A DNA stretch of 64,000 nt from Thalassolituus maritimus (GCF_900156675.1 NZ_FTOH01000005.1:124001-188000); one strand, 5' to 3'; shown: positions 45,958-55,495, counted from the stretch's first letter. The notes: generated from the letters alone by a model not told the origin. Translations and numbers: made by a program.

Positions 45958-46772
45958 TGGCTACCTACGCGATTGGTGATCTGCAAGGCTGTTTCGAGCC
46001 GCTACAAAGACTGCTCAGCGAAATACGTTTCGACCGTAATAACGACCACCTGTGGTTCGCAGGCGATCTGGTTAACCGTGGCCCGGAGTCGCTGGAGTGC
46101 CTGCGCTTTATTCAGCAGTTGGGGCACAGGGCCACCGTCGTACTCGGTAACCACGACCTGCACATGCTGGCCTGCTACTACAGTGATCGTAAAACCAAAG
46201 GCGGCGATACACTGAAACACGTATTCGAGGCACCGGATGCCGGTTTTCTGATGGACTGGCTGCGGCATCAGCCTCTGGTTCATTACGATGCTGCGCGCAA
46301 TTGGTGCATGAGCCACGCAGGTCTGCCACCTATGTGGTCAGCGCGAAAAGCGCGTCGTCTGTCGCAGGAAGTTGAATACATACTTCAGAACGACTGCAAA
46401 AACTTCTTTCAGGGCATGTATGGCAACCAGCCTGACTTGTGGGACAAAAGTCTGACAGGCATTGACAGAATACGCCTGATCGTCAATTACTTAACACGTA
46501 TGCGCTTCATTGATAAGGATGGTCGCCTCGACCTGAAAACTAAAGAGGGAGCAGGAAACTCTCCGCAAGGTTTTATACCCTGGTTTCAGCACCCCCATCG
46601 CCAGTCTGTCGACACACGACTGCTGTTCGGGCACTGGGCGGCACTTGAGGGAAATGCCGACGTACGTAACGTATGGGCACTGGACACAGGCTGTGTCTGG
46701 GGTGGAGCCCTGACGGCATTACGCCTCGAAGACCAACAAAGATTCAGCGTGCCTGCGCAGGCTGACAGCTAA
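45957..46772 (+). CDS. apaH: Symmetrical diadenosine tetraphosphatase ApaH
   Basis: 271 residues. It splits Ap4A to two ADP and removes Np4 caps from RNA in E. coli. The PPP-family metallophosphatase motifs are YAIGDLQGCFEPLQRLL (Asp, His site), WFAGDLVNRGPESLECL and VLGNHDLHMLACYY, with LFGHWAALEG toward the end. One-base overlap with apaG; 11 bases before glpE. Confidence 0.95.
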   Translation: MATYAIGDLQGCFEPLQRLLSEIRFDRNNDHLWFAGDLVNRGPESLECLRFIQQLGHRATVVLGNHDLHMLACYYSDRKTKGGDTLKHVFEAPDAGFLMDWLRHQPLVHYDAARNWCMSHAGLPPMWSARKARRLSQEVEYILQNDCKNFFQGMYGNQPDLWDKSLTGIDRIRLIVNYLTRMRFIDKDGRLDLKTKEGAGNSPQGFIPWFQHPHRQSVDTRLLFGHWAALEGNADVRNVWALDTGCVWGGALTALRLEDQQRFSVPAQADS

Positions 46773-46783
46773 GAGAGAGACCT

Positions 46784-47101
46784 ATGACCTTTGAACGAAT
46801 CAACATCGCCGAAGCCAAATCGTTACTTGATGAAGCTGATGTCCGTATTGCTGACATCCGCGATGCCCAGAGTTTCAATGATAACCATATAAAGGGCTCG
46901 GTGAATGTTGATAACGACAACCTGCCTGAGTTCATGCAGAACACACCGAAAGATGCTCCGCTTATTGTGTGCTGTTACCACGGTAACTCCAGTCAGGGTG
47001 CTGCGCAGTTCTTTGCCGCTCAGGGCTATTCTCGAGTGTTCAGCCTGGACGGTGGTTTCGAAATGTGGAAGCTCGCCGTTCCTGAATTGTGCGCTCGCTG
47101 A
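46784..47101 (+). CDS. glpE: Thiosulfate sulfurtransferase GlpE
   Basis: 105 residues, a single rhodanese domain. The persulfide-forming cysteine lies in IVCCYHGNSSQGAAQFFAAQ and the conserved ADIRDAQSFNDNHIKGSVN precedes it. GlpE moves sulfur from thiosulfate to cyanide or thiols such as thioredoxin. Here it ends the lptD-apaH string instead of joining the glp regulon. A perfect hairpin, GTGCGCTC-GCT-GAGCGCAC (47089-47107), spans the stop codon. Confidence 0.9.
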   Translation: MTFERINIAEAKSLLDEADVRIADIRDAQSFNDNHIKGSVNVDNDNLPEFMQNTPKDAPLIVCCYHGNSSQGAAQFFAAQGYSRVFSLDGGFEMWKLAVPELCAR

Positions 47102-47413
47102 GCGCACTCCATCTCCTCTTTCAGCCCCAGTACTTCCCTTCTCCAGCGCACTGCAAAAGCCGTAGACCGTTTTTTCAGGCATGTGCATTTTTATCCGGCT
47201 TTTCTGTCAAATCGTGTCTTTGATCACATTGGTCAGCTAATAATGCTGCATGCCGGCACAAGCTGTGCATACTGATTATACGACGTCAAAGAAACATAAA
47301 TTCTCTGGCCAACAACAACGGATAAGGGACATACTGGTCCCAGACATAGCAATTTTTTACAGGGTTTTATGTAACGGAAACATATATTCGGACAGACCGA
47401 TAAGGGGTGAACC
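47102..47413. other. Intergenic region upstream of yeaG
   Basis: 312 bases without a supported gene. It holds the sigma-54-like promoter described separately and a 5' leader of roughly 130 bases before the yeaG ATG, with a small GGGAC/GTCCC inverted repeat near 47328-47343. No clear NtrC-type enhancer was identified by eye. Confidence 0.45.
47254..47269 (+). promoter_or_regulatory. Sigma-54-type promoter of yeaG-yeaH-spoVR
   Basis: CGGCACA-AGCT-GTGCA matches the sigma-54 consensus TGGCACG-N4-TTGCA, with the invariant GG (47255-47256) and GC (47267-47268) 12 bases apart. The E. coli yeaGH genes are known to be transcribed by sigma-54 with NtrC under nitrogen starvation, so the location is biologically expected. 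Confidence 0.6.
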
Positions 47414-49336
47414 ATGAGCGTATTCAGTCGTTTTCAGGAGCGCTATCGCGACACGCAGGAAGAGGTAATGAGCCTTCAGGACTACCTTGAGCTCTGCAAA
47501 CAGGATCCCACCGTTTATGCCTCCGCGGCAGAACGAATGCTAATGGCCATTGGTGAGCCAGAAATCATCGACACCTCCCGGGATCTTCGTCTGAGCCGGA
47601 TATTTTCCAACAAAGTCATCAAGCGCTACCCAGCCTTCTCTGAGTTTTACGGTATGGAAGACGCCGTCGAGAACATAGTCTCCTACTTCCGTCACGCTGC
47701 GCAGGGGCTCGAAGAGCGTAAACAGATCCTGTATCTGTTAGGCCCGGTCGGTGGTGGTAAATCCTCACTCGCCGAACGTCTGAAAGAGTTAATTCAACGT
47801 ATTCCTTTTTACGCCATTAAAGGCTCGCCTGTCTTTGAGTCGCCCATGGGACTGTTTGACCCCAACGAAGATGGGGCGATTCTGGAAGAAGACTACGGCA
47901 TTCCACGCCGCTATCTTGGCAAAGTCATGTCTCCGTGGGCCGTTAAGCGCCTCCATGAATTAGGCGGTGACATCAGTAAGTTTGAAGTCGTAAAACTCTA
48001 CCCGTCCATTCTCGATCAGACGGGGGTGGCCAAAACCGAACCCGGTGACGAAAACAACCAGGACATTTCATCTCTGGTCGGTAAAGTCGATATCCGCAAG
48101 CTGGAAGACTACGCCCAGGATGACCCGGATGCTTACGCTTACTCAGGCGCACTCTGTCGTGCCAACCAGGGGCTGATGGAGTTTGTCGAGATGTTCAAGG
48201 CGCCTATTAAGGTGCTCCACCCATTACTGACAGCGACTCAGGAAGGCAACTACAACGGCACCGAAGGCATGGGGGCGATTCCTTTCGAAGGCGTCATCCT
48301 CGCTCACTCAAATGAATCCGAGTGGCAGGCATTCCGCAACAATAAAAACAACGAGGCTTTCCTCGACCGTGTTTATATTGTGAAAGTGCCCTACTGCCTG
48401 CGCGTTGATGAAGAAATAAACATCTACAAAAAACTGCTGGAGCATTCGTCACTGGCTGAATCGCCATGTGCGCCTGACACCCTGTCGATGTTGGCCCAGT
48501 TCACTGTACTTTCGCGCTTAAAAGTCCCGGAGAATTCCAGCGTCTACTCGAAGATGCGGATCTACAACGGCGAGAATCTGAAAGACACAGATCCGAAAGC
48601 CAAGTCGATTCAGGAATACAAAGATGGAGCTGGCGTCGATGAGGGTATGAGCGGCATCTCCACCCGCTTTGCTTTCAAAATTCTCTCCAAGGTATTCAAC
48701 TTCGACTCAACCGAGGTGGCCGCCAACCCAGTGCACCTGATGTATGTCCTGGAGCAGGCGATTGAACAGGAGCAGTTCCCTGAGGAAACGCAGAATCGCT
48801 ACCTGAACTACCTGAAGGAATACCTGGCCACCGAGTATGTGAACTTTATCGGTAAAGAAATTCAGACCGCCTACCTCGAGTCGTATGCCGAATATGGTCA
48901 GAATATCTTTGATCGTTACGTTACCTATGCCGATTTCTGGATTCAGGATCAGGAATATCGAGACCCGGAAACCGGTGAAATGCTCGACCGAGTATCGATC
49001 AATGAAGAACTCGAGAAAATCGAAAAATCCGCAGGCATCAGTAATCCGAAAGATTTCCGCAATGAAATCGTGAACTTCGTACTGCGTGCCCGTGCCAACA
49101 ATAATGGTAATAACCCCAGCTGGCAGTCTTACGAGAAGATGCGCTCCGTTATCGAGAAGAAAATGTTCTCGAATACTGAAGATCTTCTGCCGGTCATATC
49201 CTTCTCCGCAAAATCTTCGAACGAAGATCAGAAGAAGCACGACGACTTCGTCGCGCGTATGACCGAGCGTGGCTACACCGAGAAACAGGTTCGCCTGCTT
49301 TCTGAGTGGTATCTGCGCGTTCGTAAGTCACAGTAA
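47414..49336 (+). CDS. yeaG: PrkA-family serine protein kinase YeaG
   Basis: 640 residues, same size as E. coli YeaG. An N-terminal AAA-like domain has the Walker A LLGPVGGGKSSLAERLKELI (about residue 115), and the C-terminal part is the PrkA kinase-like domain. E. coli YeaG is a protein kinase linked to nitrogen starvation and stationary phase; its targets are poorly known. The start ATG follows AAGGGGTGAACC. It is first in the conserved trio yeaG-yeaH-spoVR. Confidence 0.95.
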   Translation: MSVFSRFQERYRDTQEEVMSLQDYLELCKQDPTVYASAAERMLMAIGEPEIIDTSRDLRLSRIFSNKVIKRYPAFSEFYGMEDAVENIVSYFRHAAQGLEERKQILYLLGPVGGGKSSLAERLKELIQRIPFYAIKGSPVFESPMGLFDPNEDGAILEEDYGIPRRYLGKVMSPWAVKRLHELGGDISKFEVVKLYPSILDQTGVAKTEPGDENNQDISSLVGKVDIRKLEDYAQDDPDAYAYSGALCRANQGLMEFVEMFKAPIKVLHPLLTATQEGNYNGTEGMGAIPFEGVILAHSNESEWQAFRNNKNNEAFLDRVYIVKVPYCLRVDEEINIYKKLLEHSSLAESPCAPDTLSMLAQFTVLSRLKVPENSSVYSKMRIYNGENLKDTDPKAKSIQEYKDGAGVDEGMSGISTRFAFKILSKVFNFDSTEVAANPVHLMYVLEQAIEQEQFPEETQNRYLNYLKEYLATEYVNFIGKEIQTAYLESYAEYGQNIFDRYVTYADFWIQDQEYRDPETGEMLDRVSINEELEKIEKSAGISNPKDFRNEIVNFVLRARANNNGNNPSWQSYEKMRSVIEKKMFSNTEDLLPVISFSAKSSNEDQKKHDDFVARMTERGYTEKQVRLLSEWYLRVRKSQ

Positions 49337-49342
49337 TTGTCT

Positions 49343-49369
49343 GCGGGCACCTGGTCGCTGGGTGCCCGC
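49343..49369 (+). repeat. Intercistronic hairpin between yeaG and yeaH
   Basis: GCGGGCACC and GGTGCCCGC form a perfect nine-pair GC-rich stem with a nine-base loop, six bases after the yeaG stop and 14 before yeaH. There is no T run, so it may protect or set processing of the upstream message. Confidence 0.75.
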
Positions 49370-49383
49370 TGAGAGAGGGTTGA

Positions 49384-50658
49384 ATGTCATATATTATTGA
49401 CCGACGCTTGAACGGAAAAAATAAAAGTATGGTCAACCGCCAGCGTTTCTTACGACGCTATCGCGGCCATATCAAAGACGCAGTGCAGGATGCCGTAAAC
49501 CGCCGTTCCATCACAGATATGGATCGCGGCGAGCAGATCAGTATTCCCACCAAAAATACGCACGAACCTCGTATCGGCCATGGACAGGGGGGCCGACAAC
49601 ACCGCGTATACCCAGGCAATAAAGAGTTCAATACCGGCGATGAGCTGGAGAAGCCACAAGGTGGAGGCGGTGGCCAGGGTAGCGGACAAGCCAGTAATCA
49701 GGGCGAAGGCGAAGAAGACTTCACTTTTGCCATTACCCGGGAAGAATTCCTGAATTATCTGTTTGATGATCTGGCATTGCCTAACATGGTGAAGCAGTCA
49801 TTGGCGCGTACTAAAAACTTCAAGACCCGTCGCGCAGGCTTTGTCTCTGAAGGCACGCCAAACAATCTCTCAGTGGTAAAGTCGATGCGCAATGCCCATG
49901 CACGCCGCATCGGAATGGGCGCTGGTAAGCGTCGTAAGTTAAAAGAACTTGAGGCTGCATTGGCTGATGCAGAAAACCGTGGCGACTCAGGTGCGGTTGC
50001 AACGCTGAAAGCCGACATTGCTGATCTTGAGCGTCGCCTCAAGAAGATCCCTTTCCTTGACGATATTGACCTGCGCTATCGCAACCAGGTCAAAGTGCCT
50101 GTGCCTACCAGCAAAGCCGTGATGTTCTGTCTGATGGATGTCTCGGGCTCAATGACGCAGGACGTCAAAGACATGGCTAAGCGTTTCTATCTGCTGCTGT
50201 ATCTTTTTCTGGAGCGTAATTACGAACAGATTGAGATTGTATTTATCCGCCACCACACCAGTGCCAAAGAGGTAACCGAAGAAGAGTTTTTCTATTCGCG
50301 GGAGACAGGCGGCACCATCGTCTCCAGTGCCCTGAAACTGATGAATGAGATCGTAAAATCACGCTACGACGAAAACGAGTGGAATATCTACGCAGCTCAG
50401 GCATCGGATGGCGATAACTGGGATGATGACTCCCCTCAGTGCGCTGAAATACTACGAAACGAACTGCTGCCCGTAGTTCAGTACTTCTCATACATCGAGA
50501 TTACGCCGCACAACCATCAGGCGCTTTGGGAAGCCTACCAGCAGGTCGGCAGTGAGTTTAAAAAGAACTTTGCGATGGCTCAGATCCGAGGCCCTGAGGA
50601 TATATTCCCGGTATTCCGCGAGCTGTTCTCAAAAGAGCAGTATGAGGAGGCAATATGA
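49384..50658 (+). CDS. yeaH: YeaH/DUF444 family protein with VWA-like domain
   Basis: 424 residues. The N-terminal basic region ([20 protein letters not shown]) is followed by a Gly-rich stretch ([10 protein letters not shown]) and a C-terminal von Willebrand A-like domain with the metal-site motif [20 protein letters not shown]. Family members are always near YeaG-type kinases and are thought to act with them; the activity is unknown. Its stop overlaps the spoVR start by four bases. Confidence 0.93.
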   Translation: MSYIIDRRLNGKNKSMVNRQRFLRRYRGHIKDAVQDAVNRRSITDMDRGEQISIPTKNTHEPRIGHGQGGRQHRVYPGNKEFNTGDELEKPQGGGGGQGSGQASNQGEGEEDFTFAITREEFLNYLFDDLALPNMVKQSLARTKNFKTRRAGFVSEGTPNNLSVVKSMRNAHARRIGMGAGKRRKLKELEAALADAENRGDSGAVATLKADIADLERRLKKIPFLDDIDLRYRNQVKVPVPTSKAVMFCLMDVSGSMTQDVKDMAKRFYLLLYLFLERNYEQIEIVFIRHHTSAKEVTEEEFFYSRETGGTIVSSALKLMNEIVKSRYDENEWNIYAAQASDGDNWDDDSPQCAEILRNELLPVVQYFSYIEITPHNHQALWEAYQQVGSEFKKNFAMAQIRGPEDIFPVFRELFSKEQYEEAI

Positions 50659-52160
50659 GTAACTACATATCCACCGATTCGGACTGGACCTTTGCACTCC
50701 TCGAAGAATACGACAGCGAAATAGCGCGCGTCGCGGCCCACTATCGGCTCGATACTTATCCGAATCAGATCGAAGTTATCAGTGCAGAGCAAATGATGGA
50801 CGCTTACTCGTCGGTCGGTATGCCAATCGGCTACAACCACTGGTCTTACGGTAAGCAGTTTCTCGCCACTCAGAAAGGTTATCAACGCGGTCAGATGGGG
50901 TTGGCATATGAGATCGTCATTAACTCCAATCCCTGTATTGCCTACCTGATGGAAGAAAACACCCTGCCGATGCAGGCACTGGTGATTGCTCATGCCTGCT
51001 ATGGGCATAACTCATTCTTTAAGAATAACTACCTGTTCCGCACCTGGACGGATGCGGGCTCCATCATTGATTATCTGGTGTTCGCCAAAAATTATGTACG
51101 CAAATGCGAAGAACGCTACGGTCAGGATGAAGTTGAGCAGGTTCTTGATGCCTGCCATGCTCTGCAGAATTACGGTGTCGACCGCTACCGCCGGCCAAAG
51201 CCAATTTCTGCAGCCGAAGAACGCATGCGCCAGGAAGAACGTGAAGAAATCCGCCAGCAACAACTGAACGATCTATGGCGCACCCTTCCAACCAAGAAAC
51301 AGAATGGCGATGCAGCCCAGAAGAAGCGCAAGTTCCCGTCAGAGCCGCAAGAAAACATTCTGTATTTTATAGAGAAAAATGCGCCTTTATTACAGCCCTG
51401 GCAGCGTGAACTGGTTCGTATCGTTCGTAAAATATCTCAGTACTTTTACCCACAACGCCAGACTCAGGTTATGAACGAAGGCTGGGCGACGTTCTGGCAC
51501 TACACACTGCTGAACCATCTTTACGACGAGGGCAAAGTTAACGATGGTTTTATGATGGAGTTTCTTACTTCACATACCAACGTAGTGTATCAACCTGGAT
51601 TTGATTCACCCTACTTCAGCGGTATTAACCCCTACGCACTGGGCTTTAATATGTTCCAGGATATTAAGCGTATATGCGAAGACCCTACCGATGAAGACCG
51701 CGAGTGGTTCCCGGATATTGCAGGAAAGAACTGGCTGGATACTCTGCACTTTGCCATGCGTGACTTTAAAGATGAGAGCTTTATTCAGCAATTTCTGTCA
51801 CCTAAGTTGATGCGCGACTTTCACTTGTTCTCTATTTACGACGACGAAGCAGCGGATCACTATCGCGTTGATGCGATTCACAACGACAGCGGCTTCCGCC
51901 GATTAAGAGAAACCCTCGCACGCCAGTACGACCTGTCGGTGCGGGAACCGAATATTCAGATCACAAACGTTGATATTGAAGGCGACCGCTCAATCACCCT
52001 GAGGCACACGCAGCAGGATGGAATGCCACTCGCCGGAGATACGTACGAAGTACTCAAACATATTCACCTGCTCTGGGGCTTTGATGTTCATCTTGAAAGC
52101 TGGGATGGCGATAAAATGCTGAAACGGATGAGCTGTCCGTCGATATCAGTAGAACTTTGA
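50655..52160 (+). CDS. SpoVR/YcgB family protein
   Basis: 501 residues, matching E. coli YcgB. The family signatures are visible: [19 protein letters not shown] and [20 protein letters not shown] with a His-Glu pair suggestive of a metal site. In Bacillus SpoVR is needed for spore cortex; in non-sporulating bacteria it accompanies YeaG and YeaH in a stress or starvation response, with the mechanism unknown. The start overlaps yeaH. The stop codon lies in a 13-base tandem repeat. Confidence 0.93.
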   Translation: MSNYISTDSDWTFALLEEYDSEIARVAAHYRLDTYPNQIEVISAEQMMDAYSSVGMPIGYNHWSYGKQFLATQKGYQRGQMGLAYEIVINSNPCIAYLMEENTLPMQALVIAHACYGHNSFFKNNYLFRTWTDAGSIIDYLVFAKNYVRKCEERYGQDEVEQVLDACHALQNYGVDRYRRPKPISAAEERMRQEEREEIRQQQLNDLWRTLPTKKQNGDAAQKKRKFPSEPQENILYFIEKNAPLLQPWQRELVRIVRKISQYFYPQRQTQVMNEGWATFWHYTLLNHLYDEGKVNDGFMMEFLTSHTNVVYQPGFDSPYFSGINPYALGFNMFQDIKRICEDPTDEDREWFPDIAGKNWLDTLHFAMRDFKDESFIQQFLSPKLMRDFHLFSIYDDEAADHYRVDAIHNDSGFRRLRETLARQYDLSVREPNIQITNVDIEGDRSITLRHTQQDGMPLAGDTYEVLKHIHLLWGFDVHLESWDGDKMLKRMSCPSISVEL

Positions 52161-52180
52161 CTTAGCGCTTTGACTTAGCG
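52155..52180. repeat. Tandem 13-base repeat over the spoVR stop codon
   Basis: CTTTGACTTAGCG occurs twice head to tail, exactly, at 52155-52167 and 52168-52180; a degenerate third copy (GCTTTGATTTATTGCGC) follows near 52193. The first unit contains the TGA stop. Confidence 0.8.
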
Positions 52181-52252
52181 CTTATAGTCGACGCTTTGAT
52201 TTATTGCGCTGACTCGTCAGCCGATCATATAAACGGGGAAAGTATGAGGCAG

Positions 52253-52276
52253 CGGCTGTTGTTTACTCAACAGCCG
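52253..52276. repeat. Hairpin between converging spoVR and flgT
   Basis: CGGCTGTTG-TTTACT-CAACAGCCG, nine perfect pairs, in the gap between the two stop codons. There is no T run on either strand, so it is a possible bidirectional transcript-end structure rather than a classic terminator. Confidence 0.65.
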
Positions 52277-52290
52277 GGACCATCAATCAC

Positions 52291-53478
52291 CTACCAGGCA
52301 ATCACCATATCATCACGCTGAATCGCTAAACGCTCTGCAGGGCCGCCCAGCTCAGCAATAACAAACTGTGGCTGCACCTGCTTAACCACAGCTTCGGCGG
52401 CCATATCAGTCAGTTCAGTGCGCGGCTCCAGATCCAGGTTGTACAGAGTTCCTGTGCGATACACTTTTAATGTATCCCCCGGCCGTAAACCAGCGGCAGC
52501 GCTTGCTTCTATGTGCAGACGATTGCCGCGCGCCCTGACGATACGGGCCATAAAAGGCTGACAGCGCAACATTTCATCAACGTCACCGGCTGCTCGCTTG
52601 AGAATATCAGCCACTTCAGTGCCGTAAGACGTCGCCCAGAACTGCGGCGTTGCAAAGCCGGTTTTTTCATTTCGCGGCGCTTCCCACTCACCTTCTGTGC
52701 GGTATGAGCGCTGGAACAACATGGCACCACTGAGCCCGTCATGAACAAACACATCCATGACAAAATCACGCGTCGGCGCTGAAGAAAAACCCATCAACCG
52801 ACTGGCAAATCCGCTTTTCTGTGGTGTATGCAATGCCAGATCACGCACCACACCCGATACTACATATTGAGCACCGAGCTGCGTCGCCAGCGCCACTGAG
52901 GTTGTCAGACGCTGCTGAGCAGTTTCTGCTGACGGCGCACGCCGAGGATCCTGATAGAGGCTGATCCGGGTTGCGTCGAGCGCGTGCACACCACCACCCG
53001 AATTGAGCTCCGCAGCAAGCCAGCGCGGTAAGCCCTGTTCAATATTTTCTAATCGCCCTAAAGTAGCCTGCTGTGGCTGCGCCAGTCCGAAACCGGCAAC
53101 GGCCACGGCTTTCCGGTAACTCTGCACGGATGCAGGACACAAGGCCGCTTCGTCGACGTCCGCACGAATTGTGACTTCGTACATGCCGTTCACTGTGTCT
53201 TCACGCAGGATCTCAACATCACTGACCTGCGAACGGGTCGATACGCGCACAGTGTCTGTACTGACGACGCCTTTCTCCATTAACTGCATTCCGCTGATCT
53301 GTGCACCTGCCTGTAAACTGGCCTGATGCAGCGCATCTTCCATCGCCTGCTCACGTGCATACGACAGCGCCCCTTCAACCGGAGCACGACCAGTCACCTG
53401 CACTACTTCGGCCTGAGTATGACCAAACGGGAGTGCCAGCAGTCCGACAAGTAACGAAGATAAACGGAAGCGTTTCAT
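52291..53478 (-). CDS. flgT: Flagellar H-ring protein FlgT
   Basis: 395 residues with a signal peptide (1-23, ending TQAE). The three-domain layout of FlgT is visible: an N-terminal domain with VVQVTGRAPVEGALSYAREQ and AMEDALHQASLQAGAQIS, a middle domain with LATQLGAQYVVSGVVRDLA, and a C-terminal SH3-like domain (RARGNRLHIEASAAAGLRPG, KVYRTGTLYN). In Vibrio FlgT builds the H-ring around the LP-ring and supports the sodium-driven PomAB stator. It follows flgP by 11 bases. Confidence 0.85.
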   Translation of the reverse strand: MKRFRLSSLLVGLLALPFGHTQAEVVQVTGRAPVEGALSYAREQAMEDALHQASLQAGAQISGMQLMEKGVVSTDTVRVSTRSQVSDVEILREDTVNGMYEVTIRADVDEAALCPASVQSYRKAVAVAGFGLAQPQQATLGRLENIEQGLPRWLAAELNSGGGVHALDATRISLYQDPRRAPSAETAQQRLTTSVALATQLGAQYVVSGVVRDLALHTPQKSGFASRLMGFSSAPTRDFVMDVFVHDGLSGAMLFQRSYRTEGEWEAPRNEKTGFATPQFWATSYGTEVADILKRAAGDVDEMLRCQPFMARIVRARGNRLHIEASAAAGLRPGDTLKVYRTGTLYNLDLEPRTELTDMAAEAVVKQVQPQFVIAELGGPAERLAIQRDDMVIAW

Positions 53479-53489
53479 AGCAAAGTCCC

Positions 53490-54095
53490 TTACTCGATGA
53501 AGTAGAAGCCGCTCTCAGGCACAGAGGCTTCGCCCTGAACACGGTTACGCTGGCTGGCAGCAAACTGCTGAGCATCACGCCCACCAAGAGGCACCCTGCA
53601 ATCCACGTTAAAGCGTTGGTTGTCCATCGTCTGCAGGCAGTTACGGAAGCCCTGATCGATGATCATCTCAAGTACGGTTTCTGCACTGCCATCTGGCATC
53701 AGGTCTGTAGAAACAACCCGCGCACCATGCATATAAGTTTCTACATAGCTGCGGAATCTGTCGTTCTGTACGACCATATCGCGTACGGTAGTGCTGCCCT
53801 GAACCGAGGTACCGTATACCCGCTCAGCCATGGCCCTGTAGGCATCCATTTTGGACGCACGAATGGCCATCAGACGCTTCTGAACCGACGACTGCTTAGC
53901 AGCGTCATCAATAGCGCCGTAGCCGACGACCCGGAGCACCATAGGCGCAACAGGGTCAATTTCCTGTTCGACAGGCTTAAAGAATTGCTCAGGTGGTGCA
54001 CTGGCATTGCCCTGATCCAGAACCGGTCCGGCACAGGCGGTTAACAATCCTGCAGAGAGCACCAGGGCCCCTGCGGTTACACATTTCAGCTTCAT
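53490..54095 (-). CDS. flgP: Flagellar outer membrane lipoprotein FlgP
   Basis: 201 residues from ATG 54095, with GGAG ten bases before it and a lipoprotein signal (MKLKCVTAGALVLSAGLLTA, Cys21). The LPP20/FlgP domain follows: MVLRVVGYGAIDDAAK, then RLMAIRASKMDAYRAMAERV and VYGTSVQGSTTVRDMVVQND. FlgP forms the outer basal disc or H-ring component in Vibrio and Campylobacter. It is the first gene of flgP-flgT behind a sigma-28-like promoter. Confidence 0.85.
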   Translation of the reverse strand: MKLKCVTAGALVLSAGLLTACAGPVLDQGNASAPPEQFFKPVEQEIDPVAPMVLRVVGYGAIDDAAKQSSVQKRLMAIRASKMDAYRAMAERVYGTSVQGSTTVRDMVVQNDRFRSYVETYMHGARVVSTDLMPDGSAETVLEMIIDQGFRNCLQTMDNQRFNVDCRVPLGGRDAQQFAASQRNRVQGEASVPESGFYFIE

Positions 54096-54160
54096 ATCTG
54101 ACTCCATACCAGCAGCAGGTGGATCACCATCCACCCCTGACTTGTTTTGCTATAAGACGG

Positions 54161-54187
54161 CTATCGGCCGATATGAAGAAAAGTTAA
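54161..54187 (-). promoter_or_regulatory. Sigma-28 (FliA)-type promoter of flgP-flgT
   Basis: On the minus strand TTAACTTT (54187-54180), 11 bases, then GCCGATAG (54168-54161), compared with the FliA consensus TAAAGTTT-N11-GCCGATAA. The -35 part overlaps the stop codon of the EamA gene; the -10 is 66 bases before the flgP ATG. Confidence 0.6.
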
Positions 54188-55128
54188 GACGATTGACGCT
54201 CACTTTTTTGTACTGACTTTGTAACCGCAGGATAGCGACCGGCGACCAGTGCTCTTAACCACCGGTCCGGTGAGCGATGCCATTGGTACACAGCCAGCGA
54301 TGCGAGCAGAATGGCGGCGCCGGCAAAGCTCTCCCACTGCAGGCGTTCACCCCGCAACATATAGCCCCAGAAAATAGCGAGGACAGGTGCAACCAGCGTG
54401 ATCAGCGTCACTCTTGAAGTCGGGAGCTGCCGCAGAATATAAAAGTAGAGAACAAAAGCGAGCAGCGAACCACAGGTAATCAGATAGCCCAGCGCAGCAA
54501 AAGAAATGACATCCTTTTCTTGCGGAATATGCACACCGAAGAAGGGGACCGTAAAGAGATACAGCAACCCCGACACCCAGAGCGTGCCGCTCGTCTGAAC
54601 CATGGGATGAATCCCTGCTCCAACCTGCTTCACCCAGACCGCACTGCCAGCGAAACACAATACCGACACCACACTGCCTACAATGCCACGCCAGGCCAGA
54701 CCGTCCATCGAAATGCGTGCTGACACCACCAGCGCCAGTCCCGCCAGCGCCATCACCAAAGCAAACGAACGTACAGGAGTGAGTTCACGCTCACGTAGAA
54801 CAACATAAGCCAAGGCCCCCGACAGCATTGGGGAAAGCCCATAAATCACTGAAATCAATCCCGATGGAATATGTGCAGCCCCCCAGTACACCGACATCAT
54901 CGCGCCATAGATCCCAAGACTGCCGCCCAGATAACTCTGCAATGCCTGTTTATTGAAGACGAGGCGCTGGCGCATCAACCAGACCAGGGGCAGGGACAGT
55001 AAGGCGCTGACCCACATACGCAGACTGACGGCCGTAAAGAAATCGAGCCCGTTCTGGCTGAATTGAATTGCCACTGGCGTGGTGGACCAGATCAGTACCA
55101 CCAGAAGATACGCCACTATAATTTTCAT
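54184..55128 (-). CDS. EamA-family (drug/metabolite) transporter
   Basis: 314 residues with ten predicted membrane helices arranged as two EamA repeats; VLIWSTTPVAIQFSQNGLDF opens the first, and YGLSPMLSGALAYVVLRERE, then TLVAPVLAIFWGYMLRGERL, close the repeats. These exporters handle amino acids or metabolites; the substrate cannot be told. A terminator and a small ORF upstream on the same strand suggest an attenuator-like leader. The C-terminal basic tail overlaps the flgP promoter. Confidence 0.9.
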   Translation of the reverse strand: MKIIVAYLLVVLIWSTTPVAIQFSQNGLDFFTAVSLRMWVSALLSLPLVWLMRQRLVFNKQALQSYLGGSLGIYGAMMSVYWGAAHIPSGLISVIYGLSPMLSGALAYVVLRERELTPVRSFALVMALAGLALVVSARISMDGLAWRGIVGSVVSVLCFAGSAVWVKQVGAGIHPMVQTSGTLWVSGLLYLFTVPFFGVHIPQEKDVISFAALGYLITCGSLLAFVLYFYILRQLPTSRVTLITLVAPVLAIFWGYMLRGERLQWESFAGAAILLASLAVYQWHRSPDRWLRALVAGRYPAVTKSVQKSERQSS

Positions 55129-55198
55129 AAGTCACCTATAGCCTACCGGGCTCTACCATGAACCCGGGGTGTGTTTTGGCAACACAGCGACCAGAAAC

Positions 55199-55226
55199 AA
55201 AAAAGGCCGCATCAAGTGCGGCCTTT
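55199..55226 (-). terminator. Intrinsic terminator upstream of the EamA gene (possible attenuator)
   Basis: On the minus strand AAAGGCCGCA-CTTGA-TGCGGCCTTT forms ten pairs followed by TTT. It lies 70 bases before the EamA start and 24 bases after the stop of a 27-codon ORF. A smaller GAGAAT/ATTCTC stem (55227-55257) lies between them. Confidence 0.8.
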
Positions 55227-55249
55227 GAGAATAATCCGTTAACAGTTAA

Positions 55250-55333
55250 TCATTCTCCGGCCCCACTATTGTCACAACGGGCAATACGACACACGCGCAC
55301 GACCATTCGCAGCGCTGCTGGCGCCGCGAACAT
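55250..55333 (-). CDS. Possible leader peptide of the EamA gene
   Basis: A 27-residue frame from ATG 55333 to TGA 55250, MFAAPAALRMVVRVCRIARC followed by DNSGAGE. It ends 24 bases before an intrinsic terminator that precedes the EamA transporter on the same strand. An upstream TTGCGA, 17 bases, TAATCT could serve as promoter. The Shine-Dalgarno site is weak (GAAG). The order leader ORF, alternative stems, terminator, gene is that of amino-acid operon attenuators; the ending resembles NGAG of thrL only loosely. Four Arg and four Val codons are notable but not decisive. Confidence 0.35.
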   Translation of the reverse strand: MFAAPAALRMVVRVCRIARCDNSGAGE

Positions 55334-55495
55334 CTTCGCTGAGAAATGTGTCAGTTGTGAAAACACAGAGTGATTCCGAAAAATTAAATTGCTGTTACGA
55401 AAGATTACGCACGACTTTTACGATTCGCAACCGATTTCTGAAATTGCATCTAGTATTAATTGCATCCGTATTCACGTATTCCTGAGGATGCACTC

